From Bacteroidaceae bacterium (GTDB lineage Bacteria; Bacteroidota; Bacteroidia; Bacteroidales; Bacteroidaceae): 53,313 bases of DNA. The position numbers and the translations under genes were made by a program. Under the pieces are notes generated by a model. It saw only the letters and a program-made list of their open reading frames with translations, did not search any database and was not told the origin of the DNA. The first letter of the stretch is position 1, and each line of letters opens with the position of its first letter. The DNA is taken from positions 1 through 53,313 of the forward strand of contig JAFXGX010000070.1 in assembly GCA_017536695.1 (NCBI GenBank). The letters are read 5' to 3'. This document shows, one piece after another, positions 44,261 to 52,860 of the stretch.

Positions 44261-46084
44261 ATGCCAATTTTTGAAAAAGGACACAAAATAGACAAATACG
44301 TTGTAAAGAGCCTGATTAAGGAGAACCTCTACACCGAGACATACAAGGTTGAGGATGAGGACTCCAACCCGTTCTTTCTGAAGACGTTCATATTAAAGCG
44401 ACTGCCCGAGAAGCTAATAAACAAAGAGAGCGGCAATGTCTTTGAAATTGAGTACTGCCAGAATATCAGACACAAGAACATCATCAGTTTCATTACAAAC
44501 GGCAAGACAGAAACCGCCGAAGGCGAATGCCAATACTATGTAACGAACTATCTTGGCGGGGAGCTCATATCAGAGAAGATATTCAGGGAAAAACGAATCG
44601 CAGCAGATGAAGCTGTAGAGATATTCAAAGGTATACTTGAGGGTCTCAAGCATATCCATTCAATGGGAATCTGCCACAACGATATCACACCAAACAACAT
44701 AATGCTCCTGACCCAATCGGGTAATATGCCCGAAATAATCGACTTGGGACACGCATCAAAGAGATGCAATGGCAAGGTGCCTTTCGACACCTCGGACCTG
44801 GCGGTATTTTTCTCGGCCAACGAGACATTCGCCGGCATCTATGATGAGCAGAGTGACATCTTTGCAGCGACAGCTGTACTCTACACCATGATTACCGGAG
44901 TATGTCCATGGAAGATGGAGTTCCCCGAGAATGCCCAAAGAAGCAGAAAAGCCACACTGCTGAAGGATTACAGGAAAGCGAATCCTATTGATTTCAGCGC
45001 GTTGGAGGTTGAGGACAAAATAAAGGCAGTTCTTCAGAAAGGACTCAGCGTTGCATACGGCGACAGATACAAGGACATTGACGGCATATTGTCTGACCTT
45101 GGTTCCACGAACATTGAATTCCACCAGAAAGAGAAGAAGCAGACAGACAGCACTTCTGGGCATACGCAGAATGAGGCACATAACGAGAGTGACACTAGGA
45201 ACGAAAGCCCGAACAAGGTCGATTTTGAAATCAAACGCGGCTGTGGTAACGGTTTCAAGGACATTGCCGGAATGAAGTCACTGAAGAACTATCTGTATCA
45301 GCGCGTCATCTTTGTCATACAGAATAAGGAGAAGGCCGAAGAGTACAAGCTCACTACCCCGAACGGCATGCTGCTCTATGGCCCTCCGGGATGCGGCAAG
45401 ACATTCGTTGCCGAGAAATTCGCTGAAGAGACAGGATTCAATTTCATCCTTGTTAAGTCATCCGACGTTGCAAGCTCGTTCCTGCACGGCTCACAGGAGA
45501 AGATTGCCCAACTCTTCAAGCAGGCCGAAAAGAACGCTCCCATTGTAATCTGTTTCGATGAGTTCGATGCTCTTGTCCCCGACCGTTCAAGCCTTGCAGC
45601 CAGCCAGACATCAAGTGAAGTGAATGAGTTCCTTACACAGATGAACAACTGTGCCAAGCGCGGCATCTTCGTAGTAGGAACGACAAACAGGCCCGACAAG
45701 ATTGACCCAGCCGTATTGCGCACGGGACGTATCGACAAACTTGTATATGTACCACTGCCCGACAAGGAGGCACGCAAGGAAATGTTCTTTCTACACATAG
45801 AAGGAAGACCATACGACAGCGGCATCGACTTTGACAGATTGGCAGAGATTACAGAAGGATATATCGCAAGCGACATTGCATACGTCGTAAACGACGCTGC
45901 CATGGTTGCAGCATTTACGGACAAGAAGATTACCCAAGAATTGCTGGAGGAATCAATATCCAACACACGACCGTCACTCGGCAAAGACACGCTCAGCATA
46001 TACGAAACTATTCGTGGCAACATGGAGAACACCGAGAGAAGAAACATGAACCGTCCCAAAATAGGTTTTATACACTACGATTAA
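44261..46084 (+). CDS. Protein kinase-AAA+ ATPase fusion
   Basis: A 607-aa cytoplasmic protein with two enzymes in one chain. Residues about 10-280 are a Hanks-type protein kinase: ATP-anchoring Lys41 (FLKTF), catalytic loop HNDITPNN (139-146, with D141 and N146) and metal-binding DLG (161-163). The glycine-rich loop is degenerate (IKENLYTETYKV), so activity needs testing. A polar linker (285-320) leads to a Cdc48/proteasome-type AAA+ module: Walker A GPPGCGKT (374-381), Walker B ICFDE (430-434), second region of homology TNRPDKIDPAVLRTGRID. A YbjN-like gene follows after 33 nt. The architecture suggests phosphorylation-controlled remodelling of proteins; targets are unknown. Confidence 0.88.
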   Translation: MPIFEKGHKIDKYVVKSLIKENLYTETYKVEDEDSNPFFLKTFILKRLPEKLINKESGNVFEIEYCQNIRHKNIISFITNGKTETAEGECQYYVTNYLGGELISEKIFREKRIAADEAVEIFKGILEGLKHIHSMGICHNDITPNNIMLLTQSGNMPEIIDLGHASKRCNGKVPFDTSDLAVFFSANETFAGIYDEQSDIFAATAVLYTMITGVCPWKMEFPENAQRSRKATLLKDYRKANPIDFSALEVEDKIKAVLQKGLSVAYGDRYKDIDGILSDLGSTNIEFHQKEKKQTDSTSGHTQNEAHNESDTRNESPNKVDFEIKRGCGNGFKDIAGMKSLKNYLYQRVIFVIQNKEKAEEYKLTTPNGMLLYGPPGCGKTFVAEKFAEETGFNFILVKSSDVASSFLHGSQEKIAQLFKQAEKNAPIVICFDEFDALVPDRSSLAASQTSSEVNEFLTQMNNCAKRGIFVVGTTNRPDKIDPAVLRTGRIDKLVYVPLPDKEARKEMFFLHIEGRPYDSGIDFDRLAEITEGYIASDIAYVVNDAAMVAAFTDKKITQELLEESISNTRPSLGKDTLSIYETIRGNMENTERRNMNRPKIGFIHYD

Positions 46085-46117
46085 CTTTATATTACTAACC
46101 ATTAAAACACTAAAGCT

Positions 46118-46498
46118 ATGACAACAACTGAAATGGTATTCGATTTCTTGCGCAAGCAGGGTTTCTGCCCCGAAGTGGATGAGAAAAACGGCAGCATCTA
46201 TTTCAAGTATCAGATGACAAACTTCCTTTTTGTAAACAACAGCAACGACAATGAGTTCTTCCAGCTGGTCATGCCACACATCTGCGATGTGAACGAGGAT
46301 AACAGAGGCGTTCTTCTCGAGGCCGCAAACGAAGTCAACAAGGGATACAAGGTTGTGAAAGTCTGCCTGTTTGATGACAGCGTATGGTTGTTCTTCGAGA
46401 ACTTCCTCGACAGTTCTCCCGACGTAAGCGACATTCTTCCACGTGCATTGAACGCACTCCAGGGAGCACGTCAGGAGTTCTACAACAAAATCAGATAA
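46118..46498 (+). CDS. YbjN-like small protein
   Basis: A 126-aa cytoplasmic protein with alternating helices and strands (MTTTEMVFDFLRKQGFCPEV, IYFKYQMTNFLFVNNS, FFQLVMPHIC, then AANEVNKGYKVVKVCLFDDSVWLFFENFLD). The arrangement fits the YbjN/type III secretion chaperone-like fold, in which dimeric proteins bind partner polypeptides. It lies 33 nt after the kinase-AAA+ gene and should be cotranscribed, so it may be an adaptor or substrate-binding partner for that ATPase. This is inferred from context. It ends before a terminator and the htpG promoter region. Confidence 0.7.
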   Translation: MTTTEMVFDFLRKQGFCPEVDEKNGSIYFKYQMTNFLFVNNSNDNEFFQLVMPHICDVNEDNRGVLLEAANEVNKGYKVVKVCLFDDSVWLFFENFLDSSPDVSDILPRALNALQGARQEFYNKIR

Positions 46499-46528
46499 AC
46501 AGCTCATTTGAGGAAATCTCAAAAGCAA

Positions 46529-46566
46529 AGGGCTTGGGAGCCTATTGTTGTTCCCAAGCCCTTTTT
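46529..46566 (+). terminator. Terminator after the YbjN-like gene
   Basis: AGGGCTTGGGA and TTCCCAAGCCCT form an 11-bp stem with an 11-nt loop followed by five T. Confidence 0.9.
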
Positions 46567-46594
46567 CTGTGCAAAAGTGCCGATATCTCTGCCA

Positions 46595-46629
46595 AAATGT
46601 CAGTTGTCGAACAACTGGCATTTTTTTTG
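46595..46629 (+). promoter_or_regulatory. Dyad plus sigma-54-like element upstream of htpG
   Basis: AAAATGtCAGTTGT, CGA, ACAACTGgCATTTT form an imperfect dyad (46595-46624). The overlapping TGGCA (46616-46620) and TTG (46627-46629) have the exact spacing of a -24/-12 sigma-54 promoter, although the final GC is GT. It would place the start near 46641, 57 nt before htpG. The same hairpin followed by eight T could instead be a second terminator. Confidence 0.4.
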
Positions 46630-46697
46630 TTTATATTATTACGCAGTGGCGTTGTCCCTGTCAACAATCATAATACAAACTAAAAAACATATATATT

Positions 46698-48746
46698 ATG
46701 CAGAAAGGTAATATTGGGGTAACAACCGAAAACATTTTCCCCGTAATAAAGAAGTTCCTCTACAGTGACCACGAGATTTTTCTTCGCGAGATTGTATCGA
46801 ATGCCATTGACGCGACACAGAAGCTGAAGACCCTCTACGAGAAGGGCGAGTTCAAAGGCGAATTCTCATCGCCGAAGGTTACCGTTACATTGGGAACAGA
46901 GATCATTACCGTAAGCGACAACGGTATCGGACTCACAGCCGAGGAGATTGAGAAGTACATCAACCAGATTGCCCTGTCGGGTGCAACGGACTTCCTCGAG
47001 AAATACAAGGACAGCGCGAACAGCATCATAGGCCACTTCGGTCTCGGGTTCTATTCGGCATTCATGGTATCAAAGAAGGTCGAGATTGTAACCAAGTCAT
47101 ACCGCGAGGGCGCACAGGCTGTCAAGTGGAGCTGCGACGGCAGCCCCGAGTACACTCTCGAGGAGACTGAGAAAGCTGAGCGCGGAACCGACATCATAAT
47201 GTATATCGATGATGACAGCAAGGAGTTCCTGAGCGAGAGCCGCATAAGCGCTATCCTCAACAAATACTGCCGTTTCCTGCCGGTGGAGATTGCATTCGGC
47301 AAGAAAAAGGAGTGGAAGGACGGCAAGCAGGTCGAGACAGATGAGGACAACATCATCAACGACACCACCCCGCTCTGGACACGCAAGCCAAGTGAGCTTA
47401 AGGATGAGGACTATAAGGAGTTCTACCGCAAGCTCTACCCGATGAGCGATGAGCCACTCTTCTGGATTCACCTGAATGTGGACTTCCCGTTCAATCTCAC
47501 AGGTATACTCTACTTCCCGAAGGTAAAGAGCAGCCTCGAACTACAGAAGAACAAGGTTCTGCTCTTCTGCAACCAGGTTTATGTAACCGATGAGGTAGAA
47601 GGCATCGTGCCCGATTTCCTCACATTGATGCACGGTGTCATCGACTCACCGGACATCCCGCTCAACGTGTCACGTTCATACCTGCAAAGCGACTCCAACG
47701 TAAAGAAGATATCAACATACATATCAAAGAAGGTATCGGACCGTCTTACACAGATATTCAACAACGACCGCAAGGAGTTCGAGGAGAAGTGGAACGACCT
47801 GAAAATATTCATCCACTACGGCATGCTCACCGAGGAGGATTTCTATGACAAGGCAAGCAAGTTCACACTGCTGCAGGATACCGACGGCAACAAGTACACC
47901 TACGAGGAGTACAAGAACCTTGTCAGCGCCGAGCAGACCGACAAGGAGGGCAACATCATCTACCTCTACTCGAATGACAAGGAGAAGGAGTTCGGTTTCA
48001 TTGAAAATGCCAAGAACAAGGGATACGACGTACTCCTCATGGACGGACAGCTCGACGTGGCACTCATCAGCCTGCTTGAGCGCAAGTTCGAGAAAACACG
48101 CTTCACACGTGTTGACAGCGATACCGTTGAGAACCTTATTGTAAAAGATGAGCAGAAGTTCAGCACCCTCTCCGAGGCAAGACGCGAAGTGCTCACAGGT
48201 GTGTTCGAGAGCCAGCTCCCGCACATGGAGAAGAGAGAGTTCCACGTTCAGGCTATGCCTATGGGCGAGAACGGCGCACCCATCATGATTACACAGACCG
48301 AGTATATGCGCCGTATGAAGGAGATGGCGGCAATACAGCCAGGCATGTCATTCTATGGCGAGATGCCCGACATGTTCAATGTACTTCTCAATGAAGAGCA
48401 CCCGCTCATCAAACGTGTGCTCGAGAGCGCCGAGAGTGCTTGTGCCGACAGGACACAGCCGATAGATGAGAAGAAGGCTGCACTGGAGAGCCGTCGCAAG
48501 GAGCTGTACGATGCACGCAACGGCAAGAAGGAGGATGAGATTCCGCAGAGCGAGAAGGATGAACTCTTCGAGATTGAGAAAGAGATTACAGCCGCAAAGA
48601 GCGAGAAGGAGGGAATCCTTGCCGATTATGCAGCGGATGACAAGACTGTCAAACAGCTCATCGACATCACCCTGTTGCAGAACAACATGCTCTCGGGCGA
48701 GGCGCTCAACAACTTCGTTAAGCGCAGTATCGAGTTGATGAAGTAA
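46698..48746 (+). CDS. htpG: Molecular chaperone HtpG (Hsp90)
   Basis: A 682-aa ATP-dependent chaperone. The N-terminal GHKL ATPase domain has LREIVSNAIDATQKL (N-box), VSDNGIGLT (DxGxG), the lid region and GHFGLGFYSAFMVS. The middle domain includes the catalytic arginine region NVSRSYLQSDSNVKK. The C-terminal dimerisation domain ends NNFVKRSIELMK. It contains a longer acidic, lysine-rich insertion (about 600-640) than E. coli HtpG, as is usual in Bacteroidetes. It stands alone between two terminators, with the dyad/-24-12 element upstream. Confidence 0.95.
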   Translation: MQKGNIGVTTENIFPVIKKFLYSDHEIFLREIVSNAIDATQKLKTLYEKGEFKGEFSSPKVTVTLGTEIITVSDNGIGLTAEEIEKYINQIALSGATDFLEKYKDSANSIIGHFGLGFYSAFMVSKKVEIVTKSYREGAQAVKWSCDGSPEYTLEETEKAERGTDIIMYIDDDSKEFLSESRISAILNKYCRFLPVEIAFGKKKEWKDGKQVETDEDNIINDTTPLWTRKPSELKDEDYKEFYRKLYPMSDEPLFWIHLNVDFPFNLTGILYFPKVKSSLELQKNKVLLFCNQVYVTDEVEGIVPDFLTLMHGVIDSPDIPLNVSRSYLQSDSNVKKISTYISKKVSDRLTQIFNNDRKEFEEKWNDLKIFIHYGMLTEEDFYDKASKFTLLQDTDGNKYTYEEYKNLVSAEQTDKEGNIIYLYSNDKEKEFGFIENAKNKGYDVLLMDGQLDVALISLLERKFEKTRFTRVDSDTVENLIVKDEQKFSTLSEARREVLTGVFESQLPHMEKREFHVQAMPMGENGAPIMITQTEYMRRMKEMAAIQPGMSFYGEMPDMFNVLLNEEHPLIKRVLESAESACADRTQPIDEKKAALESRRKELYDARNGKKEDEIPQSEKDELFEIEKEITAAKSEKEGILADYAADDKTVKQLIDITLLQNNMLSGEALNNFVKRSIELMK

Positions 48747-48767
48747 TACAGTTGTACAAGAAAACAT

Positions 48768-48800
48768 AATCGAGGTCGCAGTAATGCGACCTCGATTTTA
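48768..48800. terminator. Terminator between htpG and the NUDIX gene
   Basis: AATCGAGGTCGCA, loop GTAA, TGCGACCTCGATT plus T-run: a 13-bp perfect stem. Confidence 0.9.
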
Positions 48801-48823
48801 TCATATAATCATTGTAATAACTC

Positions 48824-49330
48824 TCATAATAGCCCCTTTATCATCCGGAACTCCTGTTCGAAATTAGGAGTAAGAACGCCCTTTCCAATGGCATGTTCAA
48901 CCTCGGAGATAGCCCAGAAACGACCGCCGTCGAGTTCATCGCTCGGTTTTACCTCGCCTTCGTAAACACACTTGTAGACATAGACAAGTTCTCTCTCGCG
49001 CTCACTCTCGAACTGGTAGCACATGAGGAACACCGGAGTAAAGTCCGTTATGCCAATCTCCTCGCGCACCTCGCGTAGCAAGGCATCGGCAACACTCTCG
49101 CCGTAATCGACATGTCCGCCGACGGCCGTATCCCACTTGCCCGGCTGTATCTCTTTCCACAGCGGGCGCTGCTGAAGATAGATTTCCCCTGCACTGTTAA
49201 AGAGGTGCAGATGCACCACCGGATGCAACAGCTTACTGCCGTCGTGGCACTCCCCGCGTGTGGCACAGCCGATTGTATTGCCTTCGGCATCCACTATCGG
49301 GAAAAGCTCCGCTTTATTATCACTTCTCAT
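48824..49330 (-). CDS. NUDIX hydrolase
   Basis: A 168-aa NUDIX protein. The NUDIX box is GHVDYGESVADALLREVREEIGI, quoted in two parts: GHVDYGESVADALL and REVREEIGI, matching Gx5Ex7REUxEExGU. N-terminal LFPIVDAEGNTIGCATRGECHDG resembles isopentenyl-diphosphate isomerase-like/YfcD NUDIX proteins. Likely substrates are nucleoside or isoprenoid diphosphates; the exact one is unknown. Its ATG overlaps the stop of the PD-(D/E)XK gene by 4 nt in the holA-nuclease-NUDIX operon. Confidence 0.88.
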   Translation of the reverse strand: MRSDNKAELFPIVDAEGNTIGCATRGECHDGSKLLHPVVHLHLFNSAGEIYLQQRPLWKEIQPGKWDTAVGGHVDYGESVADALLREVREEIGITDFTPVFLMCYQFESERERELVYVYKCVYEGEVKPSDELDGGRFWAISEVEHAIGKGVLTPNFEQEFRMIKGLL

Positions 49331-50115
49331 AGTCTGCCGAGCCTTTCAAGGATTATCGAAACCTCGCGTTCCATAGGAGGAATAGGCACCACCCTATATG
49401 TAGGCAACTCGGGATGAAGCACTACAAGATTCATTCGGCTTACCCTTATGCCATAGTTCTTCTCGAGCATATAACGGTAAAGGTTCTGCTGTAGACAATA
49501 GTGGCTATACGATGTGTCGGTCATATGTTCAAGACCATTCAAGCCGTTGGCCCATGGGTTACGCTCGGTAGGGTCAATCTTGTTGCTGCGCTTCCAGTCA
49601 TATATTTCGTATGTACCATCAGGGCACGCGCACACAAAATCAAGAGTGCCGGCTATACGTGCATCTGCATCATATATACGCCACTCGGTACGGAAAGGGG
49701 AAAAGGTTGTGTTACGTTCGAAAGCCTTGAAGTAGCTCCACTCGCGCGAAATGTCGAGCCTGTCGCCCAACTTCACATACTTGCCGTAGTAGCGTACATC
49801 ACACAGCAGCTCGGGTATCTCCTTGCCGTTGAGGTAGTCCTCTATCTGCTTATGCAGGAATGTTCCCGCCTGACTTGCCACGCAGCCTTTTGACTCCCAC
49901 ACCTCGCGCAGCTTGGCAGCCTCAATCTCATTGCCATAGCATTTCTTGAGACTGATGCCCACTGCATCGAACTCACGGAAGAACATAGCCACAATGCTGC
50001 TTACAGAACGCATCTCAATGCCATTGAGGGTGTAGATATGCTCCTCTTCATTGAAGGCAAGCCTGCCGTCCTGCTCAAATGTAATATCTGAACCATTAAG
50101 ATTCCTGTTTATCAT
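49327..50115 (-). CDS. PD-(D/E)XK nuclease-like protein
   Basis: A 262-aa protein with the RecB/Cas4-like nuclease core. Visible motifs are AGTFLHKQIEDYL (helix with His), RTEWRIYDADARIAGTLDFVC (motif II, Asp), YEIYDWKRS (motif III, DxK) and YCLQQNLYRYMLEKNYG (the QxxxY motif). It has no helicase domain. Lying between holA and a NUDIX gene, with 42 nt after holA and a 4-nt overlap before NUDIX, it may act in DNA repair or housekeeping, but this is inference from context. Confidence 0.78.
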   Translation of the reverse strand: MINRNLNGSDITFEQDGRLAFNEEEHIYTLNGIEMRSVSSIVAMFFREFDAVGISLKKCYGNEIEAAKLREVWESKGCVASQAGTFLHKQIEDYLNGKEIPELLCDVRYYGKYVKLGDRLDISREWSYFKAFERNTTFSPFRTEWRIYDADARIAGTLDFVCACPDGTYEIYDWKRSNKIDPTERNPWANGLNGLEHMTDTSYSHYCLQQNLYRYMLEKNYGIRVSRMNLVVLHPELPTYRVVPIPPMEREVSIILERLGRL

Positions 50116-50157
50116 AGTATCGTTTTTTCATTGTTTATATAATGCCGCTACACACAA

Positions 50158-51171
50158 TCAATGAAGTATCTTGTAAAGCAGCTCACGCATAATCTCGCCG
50201 TCGGGCAACTGAGCACCCTCGGCACCCTTGGACTGCGCATCGGCCAGACGTATGAGATGAAGAATCTCCATCACATGCATGGCGCGGTAGTTGCGCATAG
50301 CCTTCAGGTAATCCCCTACCCCCCATGTGTTCTTCAGTCCAAGGAACTCGGCCACACCACGTTCGCTCTTCTCGGGTGCGTAATAGCACATCATCAGGTT
50401 CGAGAAGAAGCTGAACAACAACGCAAGAGTCATCTGAATAGGGTTCTTCTTGGGGTTTTGGGCAAAATAGTTTATGATTTTGTTTGCCTTATATATATCC
50501 TTGTTTATAATAGCATTCTGCAGCTCGAAATTGTTGTACTCCTTGCTGATGCCTATGTGTTCCTCGACAAGTTCAGGAGTGATAGCCGTAGCTCCTTGGG
50601 GCAACGATATTGATAGTTTATCTATCTCCCCGGCTATTCGTGCAAGGTCGGCACCGATGGATTCCCTGAGCATAAGGACAGACTTGGGGTCTGCCGTCAG
50701 ACCTTTCTCCTTGAGATACGATGTTATGAACGAAGGCAGAGCATCATCGCGGAATTTCTTTGTCTCAAGCACCACTCCTTTGCGGTCAAGTTCGGTCGCT
50801 ATCTTCTTGCGCCTGTCCAATGAGCCGTTCTTGTGGGCGAACACGAGCACTGTCGTAGGCTGAGGGTTCTGCAGGTAGTAGACCAACGCATCGAGGTCCT
50901 TGAGTGCCTGCGCCTCTTTTACCACAACCACCTGACGCTCAGCCATCATCGGGAAACGTTTGGCTGTATTTATTACAGTGTTGATATCGGTTTCAAGCCC
51001 ATAAAAGAGAGTCAGGTTGAAGTCGCGTTCAACCTCTGTGAGGGAGTTTTCTATGATGTAGTCGGTTATCCTGTCGGTAAAATACCCCTCCTCGCCCATG
51101 AGATAGTAGACGGAATGATAGACACCGCTCCTGAGTTCCGACATTATGCTTTCATAGGTATATTTTGCCAT
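50158..51171 (-). CDS. holA: DNA polymerase III subunit delta
   Basis: A 337-aa clamp-loader subunit that opens the sliding clamp. The N-terminal domain has VYYLMGEEGYFTDRITDYI and LFYGLETDINTVINTAKRFPMMAERQVVVVKEAQ, followed by LVYYLQNP and the C-terminal collar domain (DLARIAGEIDKLS; YNNFELQNAIINKDIYKANKIINYFAQNPK). It is divergent from the HsdR_N gene with an unusual shared promoter region at 51185-51258. It heads a three-gene operon. Confidence 0.9.
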   Translation of the reverse strand: MAKYTYESIMSELRSGVYHSVYYLMGEEGYFTDRITDYIIENSLTEVERDFNLTLFYGLETDINTVINTAKRFPMMAERQVVVVKEAQALKDLDALVYYLQNPQPTTVLVFAHKNGSLDRRKKIATELDRKGVVLETKKFRDDALPSFITSYLKEKGLTADPKSVLMLRESIGADLARIAGEIDKLSISLPQGATAITPELVEEHIGISKEYNNFELQNAIINKDIYKANKIINYFAQNPKKNPIQMTLALLFSFFSNLMMCYYAPEKSERGVAEFLGLKNTWGVGDYLKAMRNYRAMHVMEILHLIRLADAQSKGAEGAQLPDGEIMRELLYKILH

Positions 51172-51184
51172 AAACTGTTCTGAC

Positions 51185-51234
51185 TTGGAAAAAATCGGAT
51201 AATTGTCTTATCTTTGCGCTTTACCGCAAAGATA
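51185..51234. promoter_or_regulatory. Two -7 elements facing each other between holA and the HsdR_N gene
   Basis: TATCTTTGCG (51209-51218) and CGCAAAGATA (51225-51234) are a perfect inverted repeat around 6 nt. The plus-strand copy has TTG at 51185-51187, 21 nt upstream. The minus-strand copy faces holA. Each transcript would start in or next to the 6-nt spacer and run through the other promoter. Confidence 0.55.
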
Positions 51235-51322
51235 CAAACAAATGAGCGAGAAATATCAAGCTCGCTTGGATATTTTTCACTGCGGATGCAGGCTATTTTC
51301 AAGTTTCAACCCGAAAAAATAA

Positions 51323-51784
51323 ATGTTAGCATTAAATCTGCCCCGATACGAAACAAAAATCTGCGAGAAGGATGGTAAACTGCAAATTTTCGACCCTCTG
51401 CGCAGAAATTATGTGGCGCTCACTCCCGAGGAGTGGGTAAGGCAGCATTTTGTCAATTTCCTATGCAGCAACAGGAACTTCCCGGCAGCGCTCATGGCAA
51501 ACGAGGTGGCAATAACACTCAACGGAATGAAACGGCGCTGCGATACCGTAGTGTATGACAAGGAGCTGCGGCCAAGAGCCATAATTGAGTACAAGGCACC
51601 GTCGGTAAAGATAACCAAAGAGGTCTTTGCGCAGATTTCGAGATACAACCTCACGCTCAGGGTCGACTACCTTATTATCAGCAACGGACTGCAGCACTAC
51701 TGTTGCAGAATGGATTATGAAAGGAACAGCTATACGTTCCTGCAAGAGATACCCGAATACAAAACAATTGCGGAAGAGGAATAA
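51323..51784 (+). CDS. Stand-alone HsdR_N (type I restriction R N-terminal) domain protein
   Basis: A 153-aa protein with the restriction-endonuclease-like fold of the N-terminal domain of HsdR. VRQHFVNFLCSN is followed by NEVAITLNGMKRRCDTVVYD and AIIEYKAPSVKITKEVFAQISRYN. The Asp and the ExK of RRCDTVVYD...EYK are the PD-(D/E)XK residues. No helicase, HsdM or HsdS gene is present, so it is not a restriction system by itself. Divergent pairing with holA hints at a DNA-maintenance role. Its stop lies inside the left arm of the terminator at 51765-51802. Confidence 0.85.
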   Translation: MLALNLPRYETKICEKDGKLQIFDPLRRNYVALTPEEWVRQHFVNFLCSNRNFPAALMANEVAITLNGMKRRCDTVVYDKELRPRAIIEYKAPSVKITKEVFAQISRYNLTLRVDYLIISNGLQHYCCRMDYERNSYTFLQEIPEYKTIAEEE

Positions 51785-51802
51785 AAATCTCTTCCGCAAT
51801 TG
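51765..51802. terminator. Bidirectional terminator overlapping the HsdR_N stop
   Basis: CAATTGCGGAAGAG and CTCTTCCGCAATTG form a perfect 14-bp stem across a 10-nt loop between two convergent genes. Confidence 0.85.
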
Positions 51803-51803
51803 T

Positions 51804-52541
51804 CTATCTGTTCAGTTTGGTCATCACGCGCAGTTTCGCTATCATCTCGGGGTCAAGCTCTGCCGTGGCGCTGCCCTGCTCTCCGTCGGGACAACCCGCA
51901 AGAGTCATTCCATAAGGATTCAGTATTACGCTGTGTCCCTTGTATGTACCATACTCATCGGCACCGACCCTGTTGCTTGCCGCCACATAGCACATATTCT
52001 CAATAGCACGCGCACGTACAAGAGTATCCCATGCAAGCAGACGACTGTCGGGGAAGTTTGCAGAAATGAGCAGGACATCATACTCTGCCCTATTATAAAG
52101 GTAGACAGGAAAACGCAAATCGTAGCAGATGGCAGGGCGGAAACGTATTCCTCTCCACTCCCATATAACCTTGCCTGCACCAGGTTCGAAAACCTTGTCC
52201 TCGCCGCTGTACTCAAAAAGATTATGCTTGTCATACTGCCCCAATATACCATCGGGAGTAATAAAGTACATCCTGTTATAATATTTATCATTCTCGCGGG
52301 TCATGACAGGTACAACCATTGCCGCATCATATTCCGCAGCAAGTCTCATAGCAAGCTGCACCGTCTCTCCTTCAACCTCCTCAGCCACCCCCTCAGGCTG
52401 CATACAGAAACCGGTCGAACACATTTCGGGCAGAAGGTAGAGGTCGGAACGTTCAGCAGCTGCAACAAGCGCCTCAATACGGGAGATGTTTGTGCGGACA
52501 TCCTTCCATGCGATATCCTGCTGTATTATGGTAATCTTCAT
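51804..52541 (-). CDS. Nitrilase-superfamily amidase (omega-amidase-like)
   Basis: A 245-aa C-N hydrolase starting at MKITIIQQDIAWKD (ATG 52539-52541). The catalytic triad is visible: Glu39 in LPEMCSTGF, Lys in YDKHNLF, and Cys in AICYDLRFP. The sequence is closest in feel to omega-amidase/YafV (Nit2-like), which hydrolyses alpha-ketoglutaramate or similar compounds. A Glu in the C-terminal region (RARAIENMCYVAASNRVG) fits the family. The terminator just downstream serves both it and the convergent HsdR_N gene. Confidence 0.88.
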   Translation of the reverse strand: MKITIIQQDIAWKDVRTNISRIEALVAAAERSDLYLLPEMCSTGFCMQPEGVAEEVEGETVQLAMRLAAEYDAAMVVPVMTRENDKYYNRMYFITPDGILGQYDKHNLFEYSGEDKVFEPGAGKVIWEWRGIRFRPAICYDLRFPVYLYNRAEYDVLLISANFPDSRLLAWDTLVRARAIENMCYVAASNRVGADEYGTYKGHSVILNPYGMTLAGCPDGEQGSATAELDPEMIAKLRVMTKLNR

Positions 52542-52723
52542 TTTGCTTATATAAACTTGGCGATATAAATTCAAACGTTTTCTTGGACGGCTTGTAAAGC
52601 GTCTGCAAAGGTAGCAATTTTGCCAATTACGGCAAAATTGATGCTAAAAAACGAAGGAGAAGCAGAATAAAAGGCGTAAAAGAGTGGAAAAATAAAAAAA
52701 CTTCAAAAAAAGTACAGAAAAGT

Positions 52724-52754
52724 TTTGCACGTTTCAAAAAAAGCAGTACCTTTG
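52724..52754 (+). promoter_or_regulatory. Promoter for tRNA-Arg
   Basis: TTTG (52724-52727), 19 nt, TACCTTTG (52747-52754), a near-ideal Bacteroidetes promoter 30 nt before the tRNA. Confidence 0.8.
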
Positions 52755-52783
52755 CACACGTCAAACGACAACGACAACAAATC

Positions 52784-52857
52784 GGTCTCGTAGCTCAACT
52801 GAATAGAGCATCTGACTACGGATCAGAAGGTTACAGGTTTGAATCCTGTCGGGATCA
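52784..52857 (+). tRNA. tRNA-Arg(ACG)
   Basis: A full cloverleaf folds: acceptor GGTCTCG/CGGGATC (one G-U and one U-G pair), D arm GCTC/GAGC, anticodon stem TCTGA/TCAGA around loop CTACGGA (anticodon ACG, read as ICG), variable AGGTT, T arm ACAGG/CCTGT around TTTGAAT, discriminator A at 52857. The CCA end is not encoded. It would decode CGU, CGC and CGA arginine codons. Confidence 0.95.
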
Positions 52858-52860
52858 CAG

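Noticed and set aside
51323-51784. Type I restriction-modification system
   Set aside because: Only the HsdR_N domain is present; no helicase, methylase or specificity gene adjoins it.
51627-52568. 313-aa plus-strand open frame
   Set aside because: Runs through the terminator and opposite the nitrilase gene, whose catalytic triad is clear.
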